Shown piece by piece: positions 1 to 6,271 of a stretch of DNA of 10,405 nucleotides. Origin of the DNA: Clostridiales bacterium (GTDB taxonomy: Bacteria; Bacillota_A; Clostridia; Saccharofermentanales; Saccharofermentanaceae). The first letter of the stretch is position 1; the number at the start of each line of letters is the position of its first letter. The notes beneath the pieces are model-generated. The model was not told the origin of the DNA. It was given only the letters and a program-made list of their open reading frames with translations, and did no database searches. Location of the stretch: NCBI GenBank assembly GCA_017649745.1, contig JAGCGE010000376.1, positions 1-10,405 of the forward strand, in the 5' to 3' direction. Position numbers and translations under genes: made by a program.

Positions 1-1223
1 ACAATTACTTTTTCATGATTTTCTGCCAGTTTCTCAGCTTTGTTGTGTAGTTCGTCCTTCTTTTTTGAGGCTTCATTTGCTGATTTAAGCTGTTGCAGTT
101 CCTTCTGCAACTCCGCATATCTTTCAAGAGTTGCTCGTGAGACATTGGGGATTTTGCTTATGCGAAGCTGTTCATCTTCCAATTCGCATATCTTTTGTGA
201 GGCTAAAGCAATCATAGCTTCTACGTTATTCTTCGATTCCTTCAGCTCATTATTCAAAATCTTAGATATGCTGCGGTGAAACTGTTCTACCTGTTCCAGT
301 TTCTTAACATCTATTTGGGGAAAGAATCCCAGAAGTTCCTGATAGTCACGACGAAAGTCCTTTTTTCCTTCGATTCTGCTCATTTCTATCCCTTTAAGTT
401 GAGCTTGAAGAATTGATCTCTGTCGTCTAAAGCCAGCAATTTGACTCCTAATCAAATTGATTTGTTCCGCTTGGAGCGATGAAAGCTCAAGCAATCCCTT
501 AGAACTTTGATCTGCAAGATCCGCTATCTCTGTCTCAAGGATCTGAATGCGTTCCTTATTTTTCTTGAATTCCGTCAGATTTTTAACATTTGGTATATAT
601 TCATGTTTTTGAGCATCCTTGAAGATCTTTTCTTCTGTCTCTGCTACTGTCTTCAATTTTAAGCTTTCCTCAATTGCACTATATTGTTCAAATAATTTGA
701 TCAGTGCAACAAGACCGTCACGGTCCGGTTCTTCCTTATATGATTTTAATGGCTTGTCCGTATCTATCGTTTCTCTTCGATCAACGCGAATGGCTCTGGT
801 TACACAGCCTCGCCACGTCTGTCCAGGCGCAGTAATACCATATTTCTCAGCAAGAAATTCATTGTACTTTGAGACTTTCATCTCTCCATCGGGAAGAGGT
901 TCATACTTTTCATTACATCTAACAACGATATTGTGATTAAAAGGATCCGCCAATCGCGAAAAATAGTATTGTTCACCGTCAAACTCCATTTGAAATTTGA
1001 TCGTATGCGAACCGACATTAGATGATTTGAAAACTTCCTTGGACTTCTTAACATAATCATCTCCACCAAATACGAAATCAAGAATCATCAAGAATGTTGA
1101 TTTGCCGACAGAATTCGTACCAGATTCGTTGCCAACAACCGCATTAAGTCCATTACGGAAGGTAATTGGGGGCCGTGGTTTGCCGTTCTCGACAAATTTA
1201 TCGCAGCTAATCTCAACCAACAT
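1..1223 (-). CDS. ABC-3C system ATPase, DUF2326-type SMC/Rad50-like (3' end outside window)
   Basis: Partial gene: 407 N-terminal residues are visible and the frame is still open at the left edge. The N-terminus has a P-loop at residues 31-43 (GNESGTNSVGKST) followed by FLMILDFVFGG. That form of Walker A and the residues after it are characteristic of DUF2326 ATPases, which are SMC/Rad50-like. From about residue 200 the chain is charged and heptad-like, consistent with a long coiled coil; the Walker B half would lie beyond the window. The ATG at 1223 is chosen because it begins the conserved N-terminus, has an AAAGGAG sequence about 10 nt upstream, and overlaps the preceding small gene by 11 nt, implying translational coupling. 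In ABC-3C systems this ATPase is the sensor or motor that controls the effector encoded in the same operon. The family call is firm; the role is inferred from the system. Confidence 0.88.
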   Translation of the reverse strand, partial: MLVEISCDKFVENGKPRPPITFRNGLNAVVGNESGTNSVGKSTFLMILDFVFGGDDYVKKSKEVFKSSNVGSHTIKFQMEFDGEQYYFSRLADPFNHNIVVRCNEKYEPLPDGEMKVSKYNEFLAEKYGITAPGQTWRGCVTRAIRVDRRETIDTDKPLKSYKEEPDRDGLVALIKLFEQYSAIEESLKLKTVAETEEKIFKDAQKHEYIPNVKNLTEFKKNKERIQILETEIADLADQSSKGLLELSSLQAEQINLIRSQIAGFRRQRSILQAQLKGIEMSRIEGKKDFRRDYQELLGFFPQIDVKKLEQVEQFHRSISKILNNELKESKNNVEAMIALASQKICELEDEQLRISKIPNVSRATLERYAELQKELQQLKSANEASKKKDELHNKAEKLAENHEKVI

Positions 1224-1440
1224 AATGAAGCAACTCCTTTCCGGGAATCAGCTCAACTTTGTCAAGCAAATACAGACAATCCAAGATTTCTATAAATTCG
1301 GCCGCATTCAGATCTTTCGATTTTACAACCTTAAATAGTTCATCTGGACTCATATCGTTCTTTTTCAATTCCGACAGTATCAAAGGAAACTTAGCTAACG
1401 TGCTGTTTCGATATGGAGTTACTTTACTTGGCAATCTCAT
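1213..1440 (-). CDS. ABC-3C middle component (small protein)
   Basis: 75-aa protein beginning MRLPSKVTPYRNSTLAKFP, followed by a helical region and ending ELLHYVG. The N-terminal LPsK..pY..St pattern and the size match the small middle components of ABC-three-component systems; it most resembles the MC6/MC7 classes, but I cannot assign the number with certainty. The ATG shares an ATGA with the effector stop, and the 3' end overlaps the ATPase start by 11 nt, so it is certainly translated as part of this operon. A GGAGGG sequence lies about 10 nt upstream. Middle components are thought to bridge the ATPase and the effector; they have no predicted enzymatic activity, and no catalytic motif is visible here. 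Confidence 0.85.
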   Translation of the reverse strand: MRLPSKVTPYRNSTLAKFPLILSELKKNDMSPDELFKVVKSKDLNAAEFIEILDCLYLLDKVELIPGKELLHYVG

Positions 1441-2672
1441 GCATCTTTACCCTCCATATCATCATATCTATTATTGGTGTTAATAAGACCATGCTTTTTA
1501 AATACTGCGCAATTCTGCACAAAAAATGAAACCATAACAGCTGCTGCCATTCTATGCTTGTCATTGAAGCCTTTTGTTTTCAATAGCCATTCAGTAAGTG
1601 CATTGAAAATCTCGTTTTGACTCAATCCTGCTCTCTCATATTTCTCATAGCAAAGAGTAACTTCCGATCTTATGATATTGAATGTTGATCCTTCTACACC
1701 CTCTAAAAGAGAGAACTGTTTTTCTATAAATGGATAATACCGGACTACATCATCTGTTATAGCAATACATAATGTGTAATTCTCAGGAAGGATCTTATCT
1801 TTTATCTCCAGTGCATCAGTAAATGGTTGAAGATCTGTTTTTTCTTCAATTCCGACTATAGCCTCAATTATATCTACGATCTCTTCTTCAATATCAGTAT
1901 CAGCAGCAATCTGATATCTTTTTTGATCGCGAGCGATGTTCTCTTTACATTTAAGAAGTTGAGAATACATGTCGCTTGTCGGCTCGTTCAAATAATCTTC
2001 AGCACAATCACGGCATAGGCAAATCTTATTATCATCCATATCAAGATTTCTCGGTGGTTGTTGTATTGCATTAAAATCGGCCACAAGGGTTTCATCGAGA
2101 TCTTCGGGATATATCTTAACTACACGATATATATATTTGTAATTCCCTTTTGTTTTCATCCACAGTTTTGTTCTGTCAATCGGGCAATAATAATTTACTT
2201 CCTTTAGTAAAATGAAATCACTTGCTTGTACTGTTTCCTCTGGTGGAAGATTGGTAACACTTAGTGCATAAAGAATAGCCTTCGTAAAAAAATCCAAAAG
2301 ATTATTCTCAGCATAAAGATTCTGCATCTTATCGCAAAAAGCATCCGACACTTTTTTATCCTTTGACATCGCTTGCAATATGTTCGAACAGATATCGTCA
2401 ATACGAACTGGATTAATCTCGTTTAATACAGTTTCATTAACTTTATTTCTAGCATACATAATAACATCCTTATTGCCAGCGCCCTTTTTCAGCTCCTTGT
2501 GAACATCACGTTCGCGCTTTACGAGTCTGGAGATCATCTTGTCATCAACATCAACATTAACATTCGGATGAGAGGCTACTGTTTTAAGAAGAATCCTTCC
2601 TGTATTTACTTGCGTATCAGCAAATGCATCCATCATGATCGTAATCAGCTGAGATATGTTATATTCGTTCAA
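1437..2672 (-). CDS. ABC-3C effector with degenerate HNH-like zinc domain
   Basis: 411-aa first gene of the operon. Residues 1-140 are helical. Residues 161-245 form an HNH-like module: YYCPIDRTKLW (Cys163), a spaced IYP element (187-189), then NKICLCRDCAEDY with Cys218, Cys220 and Cys223. The C-terminal domain (about 294-392) ends in VSFFVQNCAVF, close to the FVQNCEVF signature of ABC-3C C-terminal domains, which couple effectors to the ATPase. Compared with active HNH enzymes the second Cys of the first knuckle is Asp166, the usual catalytic His before IYP is Lys186, and the last His is Ala224. It may therefore bind zinc without cutting, or belong to a subfamily with a different chemistry. 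The start is a TTG at 2672 behind AGGAAAGGGGG; no better start is present. Downstream genes overlap it (ATGA). Confidence 0.87.
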   Translation of the reverse strand: MNEYNISQLITIMMDAFADTQVNTGRILLKTVASHPNVNVDVDDKMISRLVKRERDVHKELKKGAGNKDVIMYARNKVNETVLNEINPVRIDDICSNILQAMSKDKKVSDAFCDKMQNLYAENNLLDFFTKAILYALSVTNLPPEETVQASDFILLKEVNYYCPIDRTKLWMKTKGNYKYIYRVVKIYPEDLDETLVADFNAIQQPPRNLDMDDNKICLCRDCAEDYLNEPTSDMYSQLLKCKENIARDQKRYQIAADTDIEEEIVDIIEAIVGIEEKTDLQPFTDALEIKDKILPENYTLCIAITDDVVRYYPFIEKQFSLLEGVEGSTFNIIRSEVTLCYEKYERAGLSQNEIFNALTEWLLKTKGFNDKHRMAAAVMVSFFVQNCAVFKKHGLINTNNRYDDMEGKDA

Positions 2673-2694
2673 TTTACTACCCCCTTTCCTCGTT

Positions 2695-2726
2695 TGGCGA
2701 TTTTATGGCGATTTCGTGGCAAATCG
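2695..2726. repeat. Three 11-bp-phased TGGC repeats in the ABC-3C leader
   Basis: On the plus strand, TGGCGATTT occurs at 2695 and 2706 and a diverged copy, TGGCAAATC, at 2717. The starts are exactly 11 bp apart, so the copies lie on roughly the same face of the helix. They sit 23-54 bp upstream of the effector start. This is the layout of an operator bound by a cooperative regulator, but no regulator gene is visible beside it. Confidence 0.45.
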
Positions 2727-2767
2727 ACTGTAAATACTTTTTGCTTGCATCTTCCTAAAATCGAAAT

Positions 2768-2789
2768 TGTAAGAGGTAAATCTCTTACA
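2768..2789 (-). promoter_or_regulatory. Leader hairpin upstream of the ABC-3C effector
   Basis: A perfect 8-bp inverted repeat, TGTAAGAG and CTCTTACA around a 6-nt loop, lies between the predicted promoter and the effector gene. No T-run follows on the minus strand, so it is not a standard terminator. It could be an operator palindrome or an mRNA hairpin. Direction is assumed from the operon. Confidence 0.4.
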
Positions 2790-2809
2790 CGCTCTAAACA
2801 TACAGGACT

Positions 2810-2818
2810 ATTATACCA
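2810..2818 (-). promoter_or_regulatory. Extended -10 promoter for the ABC-3C operon
   Basis: Read on the minus strand the sequence is TGGTATAAT: a consensus TATAAT at 2815-2810 preceded by the TG of an extended -10. No good TTGACA-like -35 is found 16-18 nt upstream, as is common for extended -10 promoters. A transcript from here would have a leader of about 130 nt before the TTG start at 2672. That leader holds the hairpin and the phased repeats listed separately. Prediction from sequence only. Confidence 0.5.
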
Positions 2819-2902
2819 TACATCTCTACTATCGTTATTTAGAACTTCACGATAGTAAACACGAAGATTTGGATGACAGACAGTGTGTTTTGGCAACAAT
2901 AG

Positions 2903-2968
2903 TCCACCGCTGCAGAGGTGACCGGGACTGTTGATCTCAATATCAAATCAAAACTCGACCACCGGTAG
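2903..2968 (+). pseudogene. Orphan C-terminal tail ahead of the DUF4417 gene
   Basis: Between an in-frame TAG at 2900 and a TAG at 2966 the plus strand reads a short, well-formed protein end containing AEVTGTVDLNIKSKLDHR. It has no start codon and no frame upstream. The stop lies 33 bases before the DUF4417 start. It looks like the 3' end of a plus-strand gene whose body was replaced by the divergent ABC-3C operon. The parent protein is not recognised; a tail of a small phage DNA-binding protein such as a terminase small subunit is a guess. The rest of 2673-3001 holds only the ABC-3C promoter, hairpin and repeats. Confidence 0.3.
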
Positions 2969-3001
2969 GAAGGGGAACTATTATTTATGGAGGTGCAGAT
3001 T

Positions 3002-3682
3002 ATGCGCACTAAAAAAAGGAATTTTGTTGTAGACGACGGATTCAGAGCTGATCTTGTACGAGCAGCAGATTTTAAAGGAGTCTTTGAGATACCTTACAGT
3101 AATCCGCCAAAGAAGATCGTACTCCCCAAGGACACTATTCCATTCAGTCTCATGGACCGCACTAAGGATTACAGTGAGTTTGTGGTTTTTTATGAACATG
3201 ACGTCAAGTTTTCTGACATACTAACCGCAACAGACGAATACTTGGATGATTTGAAGAAATTTCCAGGTGTTGTCAGTCCTGATTGCAGTCTCTACAGAGA
3301 TATGCCTTTGAGTCTTCAGATTGCAAACACGTATATGAACAGAGCAATAGGCCACTATCTTCAGTTACATGGAATTTATGTGATCCCGAATGTTCGTTGG
3401 GGGGATGAGAGAAGTTATACAACTTCTGTTCTACCGGAAAAGTTCGCTTTTGCCGGTCTTCCCAAGCATAGTATTGTATCAGTAGGCACATATGGGTGTA
3501 TCCAAGGGAAAGAGAACAAGCGTTATTTCAAAGAAGGACTGATAGCTATGCTTGATGAACTTGAACCGGAATATGTTCTCGTATACGGTAGCATGCCTGA
3601 TGTAATCTTTGGAGATCTTTCCGATCGTACCACCTTTGTTCATTACCAGGACTGGACCTCAAAGACGAGAGGCGGTGATTAA
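3002..3682 (+). CDS. DUF4417 domain-containing protein
   Basis: 226-aa protein. I chose the ATG at 3002 because GGAGGTG lies 6 nt upstream, covering the earlier in-frame ATG at 2987. Family landmarks in order: FPGVVSPDCSLYRDMP (87-102), a stretch with NTYMNRAIGHYLQ (109-121), NVRWGDERSY (130-139), VGTYGC (161-166) and VYGSMPD (194-200). These match DUF4417, a family of unknown biochemical function common in prophages and integrative elements of Firmicutes. It has no signal peptide or membrane segment, so it is expected in the cytoplasm. It is followed after 1 nt by the SGHYRP-motif gene, and the two are probably co-translated. No promoter is evident just upstream, fitting a truncated operon. 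Confidence 0.85.
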   Translation: MRTKKRNFVVDDGFRADLVRAADFKGVFEIPYSNPPKKIVLPKDTIPFSLMDRTKDYSEFVVFYEHDVKFSDILTATDEYLDDLKKFPGVVSPDCSLYRDMPLSLQIANTYMNRAIGHYLQLHGIYVIPNVRWGDERSYTTSVLPEKFAFAGLPKHSIVSVGTYGCIQGKENKRYFKEGLIAMLDELEPEYVLVYGSMPDVIFGDLSDRTTFVHYQDWTSKTRGGD

Positions 3683-3683
3683 C

Positions 3684-4196
3684 ATGGGCAGTGGATCAAG
3701 TAGCATATACTCCGGAACTGGAGGAGGATCTCAACCATATGCGGATTCATATCGTGTTGTTGGCGCGATGAGGGATGTTGATAAACAAGATCCTGACATC
3801 TACGACAGTAACGGATACTTCAGAAACCCGACTGCAACAACCATAGAAGATGCAGTAAGTGGAAATAAGGTTGTTGTAGATGGGAAGGTGCCAGACGGAC
3901 CTTTAACCTATGTTATGGACACGAATGGTAAAATAATAATTGGTAAGCGTGTTAATCCTAACGACGGTAGGAAACGGGCTCCGCATCCAACATTGATCGG
4001 GGGAAAGGATCCGCAAGTTCAATGTGCAGGCATGATAACCTTTAGAAAGGGTAAGATCCTATCCATCAACAATCAAAGTGGGCATTATAGACCTAATATC
4101 GAGTCGATGAACAAGGTCAATGAAGCTCTTCAGAGACTATATGAATCTAACCCGAACCTGTTCGCTCCAGGTTCAGAATGGAGGAGAAGAAAATGA
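3684..4196 (+). CDS. Hypothetical protein with PHPTLIGG and SGHYRP motifs
   Basis: 170-aa protein. The ATG at 3684, one base after the DUF4417 stop, is chosen over upstream starts lying inside the previous gene. The N-terminus is Gly/Ser-rich (MGSGSSSIYSGTGGGSQPYA) and looks disordered. The C-terminal half is a compact domain: GKIIIGKR (82-89), PHPTLIGG (100-107), AGMITF followed by GKILSINNQSGHYRP (123-137). The HPTLIGG plus GKI...SGHYRP pattern recurs in many bacterial proteins, including C-terminal domains of putative secreted or polymorphic toxins, but I know of no proven activity. The gene overlaps the next start by ATGA. The neighbour pairing with DUF4417 suggests one mobile-element operon. 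Function not assigned. Confidence 0.75.
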   Translation: MGSGSSSIYSGTGGGSQPYADSYRVVGAMRDVDKQDPDIYDSNGYFRNPTATTIEDAVSGNKVVVDGKVPDGPLTYVMDTNGKIIIGKRVNPNDGRKRAPHPTLIGGKDPQVQCAGMITFRKGKILSINNQSGHYRPNIESMNKVNEALQRLYESNPNLFAPGSEWRRRK

Positions 4197-4645
4197 GTAA
4201 TATTGATAACGAAACATTGTACCTGTATAACCGACCTTACGATGAGGAACTCACCGACGAGCAAGACGAGGCTTTGTTAGATCGCGCTCAGCAGCAAATC
4301 ATCGATTATGGATGGGACAAAACTTTTGAAAGTTGGAGACAGTATCTGTTCTCGCAGTGTATCACACCTGAAGCAGTGATCAACTTCGCACATTTGTTCT
4401 GGAGTTACGGCGGATATGAATATGTTATCCCCGATCCTTATAATTTCCTTGCCTATATGTATTACCGTATCGACATGGATGTAGCGAAGTATGATGATAT
4501 GGACATACTCGATGGAATCGCAATCACTATCTTGCCCATAGCCGGATATGACAATGCGGACTTGATGAAGAATCCGCTCTATTCACCGCAACTTGACGAT
4601 AGGCTGATTTCCGAAGTCGAGAAATTCAAGAATAACGAGGAGTAA
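4193..4645 (+). CDS. Hypothetical acidic protein, cassette gene 3
   Basis: 150-aa acidic protein, rich in Asp, Glu and Tyr, with no recognised family. The ATG at 4193 overlaps the preceding stop (ATGA) and has a strong GGAGGAG at 4180-4186, 6 nt upstream. An in-frame ATG at 4178 would sit on that site and is less likely. Visible traits: an N-terminal acidic stretch (YDEELTDEQDEALLD), Trp/Tyr-rich helices (GWDKTFESWRQYLF, FWSYGGYEYVIPDPYNFLAYMYY), and a charged C-terminus. There is no transmembrane segment and no catalytic motif. Size and acidity would suit a protein-protein or DNA-mimic role, but that is speculation. It is coupled to the genes on both sides. Confidence 0.75.
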   Translation: MSNIDNETLYLYNRPYDEELTDEQDEALLDRAQQQIIDYGWDKTFESWRQYLFSQCITPEAVINFAHLFWSYGGYEYVIPDPYNFLAYMYYRIDMDVAKYDDMDILDGIAITILPIAGYDNADLMKNPLYSPQLDDRLISEVEKFKNNEE

Positions 4646-4650
4646 TTAGT

Positions 4651-4821
4651 ATGATAAAAACTTGTCCGGACTGCAATTGCAGAATGAAGTATCATAAAGA
4701 AAAATTCGGAGAAACTTGGATCTGTCCCAAATGCGGATACGGAGTTCATTACACTTTAGAGATACCGAACCCTGAGATGCTTCAAGAATACGAGAAACGT
4801 AAAAGTGATTTCCATCATTAA
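4651..4821 (+). CDS. Small zinc-ribbon protein
   Basis: 56-aa protein. It has two knuckles, CPDC (residues 5-8) and CPKC (25-28), with an extra Cys10, forming a classic CxxC...CxxC zinc ribbon followed by a short charged helix. The start at 4651 is backed by GAGGAG 8 nt upstream, 5 nt after the previous stop. It is the last gene of the four-gene run and is followed within 10 nt by a strong terminator. Small zinc ribbons of this kind are often nucleic-acid binding or structural adaptors in phage and integrative elements; the precise role is unknown. The regular zinc ligands and the good ribosome binding site make a real gene likely. Confidence 0.75.
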   Translation: MIKTCPDCNCRMKYHKEKFGETWICPKCGYGVHYTLEIPNPEMLQEYEKRKSDFHH

Positions 4822-4828
4822 AATGTTA

Positions 4829-4862
4829 AACGACCGGGAGTTTGAATTCTCGGTCGTTTTTA
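4829..4862 (+). terminator. Rho-independent terminator of the DUF4417 cassette
   Basis: An 11-bp stem (AACGACCGGGA paired with TCTCGGTCGTT, one G-U) encloses an 8-nt loop and is followed directly by a T-run (GTTTTTATT). It begins 8 nt after the zinc-ribbon stop codon and closes the plus-strand operon. Confidence 0.85.
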
Positions 4863-4873
4863 TTATTGGTATT

Positions 4874-5104
4874 TCATTTTACTCCAGAGCAAGATTCGCC
4901 TTGGCTGCCAACTTTCATTTTCATAAAAATCGGAGCCTGGCATCTTGCAGGAGATTTCGCTCCCCTGACCCTCGTAATATGCTGCAGAAACCGCAAAGCT
5001 CGTCCTTCATTAGGACTCACAACTTCTGTCAGTAAGGAACTGTCAGAGAACTCATATGTTATAATTTTGTAGATAAGGATACATGGTTCCTGTTGTTGTA
5101 TCGT
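4874..5104 (-). other. GC-richer segment with start-less minus-strand open frame
   Basis: Between the terminator and the next gene the minus strand stays open for 76 codons, from a TAA at 5107-5105 to a TGA at 4876-4874. It reads protein-like text including YEFSDSSLLTEVVSPNEGRA and APIFMKMKVGSQGESC. There is no ATG, GTG or TTG near its beginning and no ribosome binding site. The core (about 4885-5025) is visibly richer in G and C than its surroundings and contains a small hairpin (GGAG-CGAAAT-CTCC on the minus strand). It could be a gene remnant, a dispersed repeat or a structured RNA; I cannot decide. The promoter for the 5120 gene overlaps its right end. Confidence 0.3.
5057..5065 (+). promoter_or_regulatory. 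Extended -10 promoter for the 5120 gene
   Basis: TGTTATAAT: a perfect TATAAT at 5060-5065 with the TG of an extended -10. The candidate -35 at 5037 (GAACTG) is poor. The element lies 54 bp upstream of the ATG at 5120, directly after a terminated operon, so the gene needs its own promoter. Confidence 0.5.
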
Positions 5105-5119
5105 TTACGAGGATAATAT

Positions 5120-5890
5120 ATGGATGCTCCATCATTTAGAATTAGTTTTTTGCCTGCTCCGTTGATAATAAAAGACTTCGTCGAAAACAAAAAAGATTGC
5201 AACTACGAAGTGTATATGAGGGAGTTGCTGAATAATTCTAAGTTTTTTCTCAGCAAGTCAAATCAAGAGTTATTTGTAGCACCAGAAACGGAAGAGTCAG
5301 GTCAGAGCGATTGCAATAGCAATTGTTACAGTCTAGATCTTAAACTACTTCTACCTGAAACTGCTGGTTTAGCAAGAAGAGAATTTACAGATTCGATTGT
5401 TCAGTTCAATGAAGGGGTTTGGGGATACGGATCCCCGCGCATTACCACCAAAGATAAAAACTACAAACCTGTAAAAGCCACTTTGTTTCATGCTGTATTA
5501 AGCCATATGGAGTATGACGATTTACTTAAATATGAAAATAGTAATGTACAGAAAAAGGGATTAGAAAGAGATGTTAATCGACTGCTCAAGGATATGCGAA
5601 CTCGCAAAAATCTACTTTGCCTTATCCCTTACAGATTTACTTTTGACAAAGATGCGATAAGACATTCTGATGGACAATCAATTATAGCGAATGCAGTCGC
5701 TAAAGATTATGGTATTCTATTCGAATATCGAGAGAGAAAGCATAATAATACATATGAAACTTTTATATCATTTTTGTATGATGGCAGTATGACAATTCTT
5801 GGTAAGGATAAAGGCAAAATACGAATCGTTGATGAGATACCATTAAAAGATAGTAAAACATATCTTGAATTAGCAAAGTTTATGCTTTAA
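5120..5890 (+). CDS. Hypothetical protein, 256 aa
   Basis: 256-aa protein with no family I can name. The ATG at 5120 has GAGGA 6 nt upstream. Recognisable pieces: a hydrophobic N-terminal strand (FRISFLPAPLIIKDF), an acidic patch ending in SD64-x8-D73-L-K75 within a strand-like YSLDLKLLLP, a SPRITTKDKNYKPVKAT segment (104-120) rich in basic residues, and KNLLCLIPYRF (about 164-174). The D...DxK spacing is compatible with a PD-(D/E)xK nuclease core, but one motif alone is weak evidence. No signal peptide or membrane segment is clear. It is transcribed alone from a predicted promoter, and the hairpin downstream (5911-5932) suits the opposite strand. Its position between two conflict modules suggests an accessory or defence role; this is inference only. 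Confidence 0.72.
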   Translation: MDAPSFRISFLPAPLIIKDFVENKKDCNYEVYMRELLNNSKFFLSKSNQELFVAPETEESGQSDCNSNCYSLDLKLLLPETAGLARREFTDSIVQFNEGVWGYGSPRITTKDKNYKPVKATLFHAVLSHMEYDDLLKYENSNVQKKGLERDVNRLLKDMRTRKNLLCLIPYRFTFDKDAIRHSDGQSIIANAVAKDYGILFEYRERKHNNTYETFISFLYDGSMTILGKDKGKIRIVDEIPLKDSKTYLELAKFML

Positions 5891-5902
5891 TTATGTGAAC
5901 TA

Positions 5903-5932
5903 TAAATAAAGAGCCGGGTATTACCCCAGCTC
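5903..5932 (-). terminator. Hairpin with minus-strand terminator features
   Basis: On the minus strand GAGCTGGG and CCCGGCTC form an 8-bp stem with one G-U pair and a 6-nt loop, followed by TTTATTT. On the plus strand the same position would be a C:A mismatch and no T-run follows, so the minus orientation is favoured. It overlaps the stop codon of the small minus-strand frame (stop at 5921). Confidence 0.5.
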
Positions 5933-6196
5933 CTGATCTCTCCTCTTCTGTTGTACCCTGTCGGTTCGAATCTCATAAATACTTCGAACATTGATCACTT
6001 TCTCTTGAAGCGCGCTCTCTCGTCTCTTGATCTCGGAGAGTTCTTCATACTCTTCATTCTTCTGCGCGGAGAGCTCTGGGATATACTTGATGACTGGTAT
6101 GTCATGAAAGATAAACTTGCACATGGTCGTATCACTCAAGAGAAATACGACAACTGGCGTTATAACTTCTCTATTAAAGATTCTTCTTCGATCCAT
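5921..6196 (-). CDS. Possible small charged protein, overlaps plus-strand candidate
   Basis: 91-codon minus-strand frame. The ATG at 6196 has AAGGAG 7 nt upstream, and the stop sits inside a minus-strand terminator hairpin. The C-terminal half (EELSEIKRRESALQEKV... QQKRRDQELG) is strongly charged and coiled-coil-like; the N-terminal half is hydrophobic. No family is recognised. It is codon-register antisense to a plus-strand frame (ending 6256) whose tail looks more like a known protein, so at most one of the two is likely to be real over the shared part. Ribosome binding site and terminator favour this one; sequence look favours the other. Confidence 0.3.
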   Translation of the reverse strand: MDRRRIFNREVITPVVVFLLSDTTMCKFIFHDIPVIKYIPELSAQKNEEYEELSEIKRRESALQEKVINVRSIYEIRTDRVQQKRRDQELG

Positions 6197-6256
6197 GCGT
6201 CTGCTCCTTCCGAAGTCCTGACGGATACCAAGAAGAAGCCGAAGGGAAAGAAATGA
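6065..6256 (+). pseudogene. C-terminal remnant of a mobile-element protein (WRYN tail)
   Basis: The plus-strand frame ending at 6256 carries ELWDILDDWYVMKDKLAHG, then RITQEKYDNWRYNF and a tail SIHASAPSEVLTD ending in lysines. The order D.....KD.L..G.IT.E.YD.WRYN...(A.(V)PS..L.D) resembles the tails of short hypothetical proteins I associate with phages and integrative elements of Clostridia; I recall the pattern but cannot name a family. No ribosome binding site precedes it, and the upstream part of the frame reads like the antisense of a charged coiled coil, so the beginning seems lost. Left limit approximate. Confidence 0.38.
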
Positions 6257-6271
6257 TCTTCCTTCCGAGCA

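Noticed and set aside
619..936. 105-codon plus-strand frame across the ABC-3C ATPase gene
   Set aside because: Antisense to a well-supported conserved coding region; no ribosome binding site or family resemblance.
2669..2899. 76-codon minus-strand frame just upstream of the ABC-3C effector, overlapping its TTG start
   Set aside because: It starts with TTG without a clear ribosome binding site, contains the best promoter for the operon, the hairpin and the repeats, and matches no family. I treat it as leader DNA, though a short upstream gene cannot be excluded.
5911..5932. Terminator for the plus-strand 5120 gene
   Set aside because: The hairpin has a C:A mismatch on the plus strand and no T-run after it; pairing and T-run both fit the minus strand.
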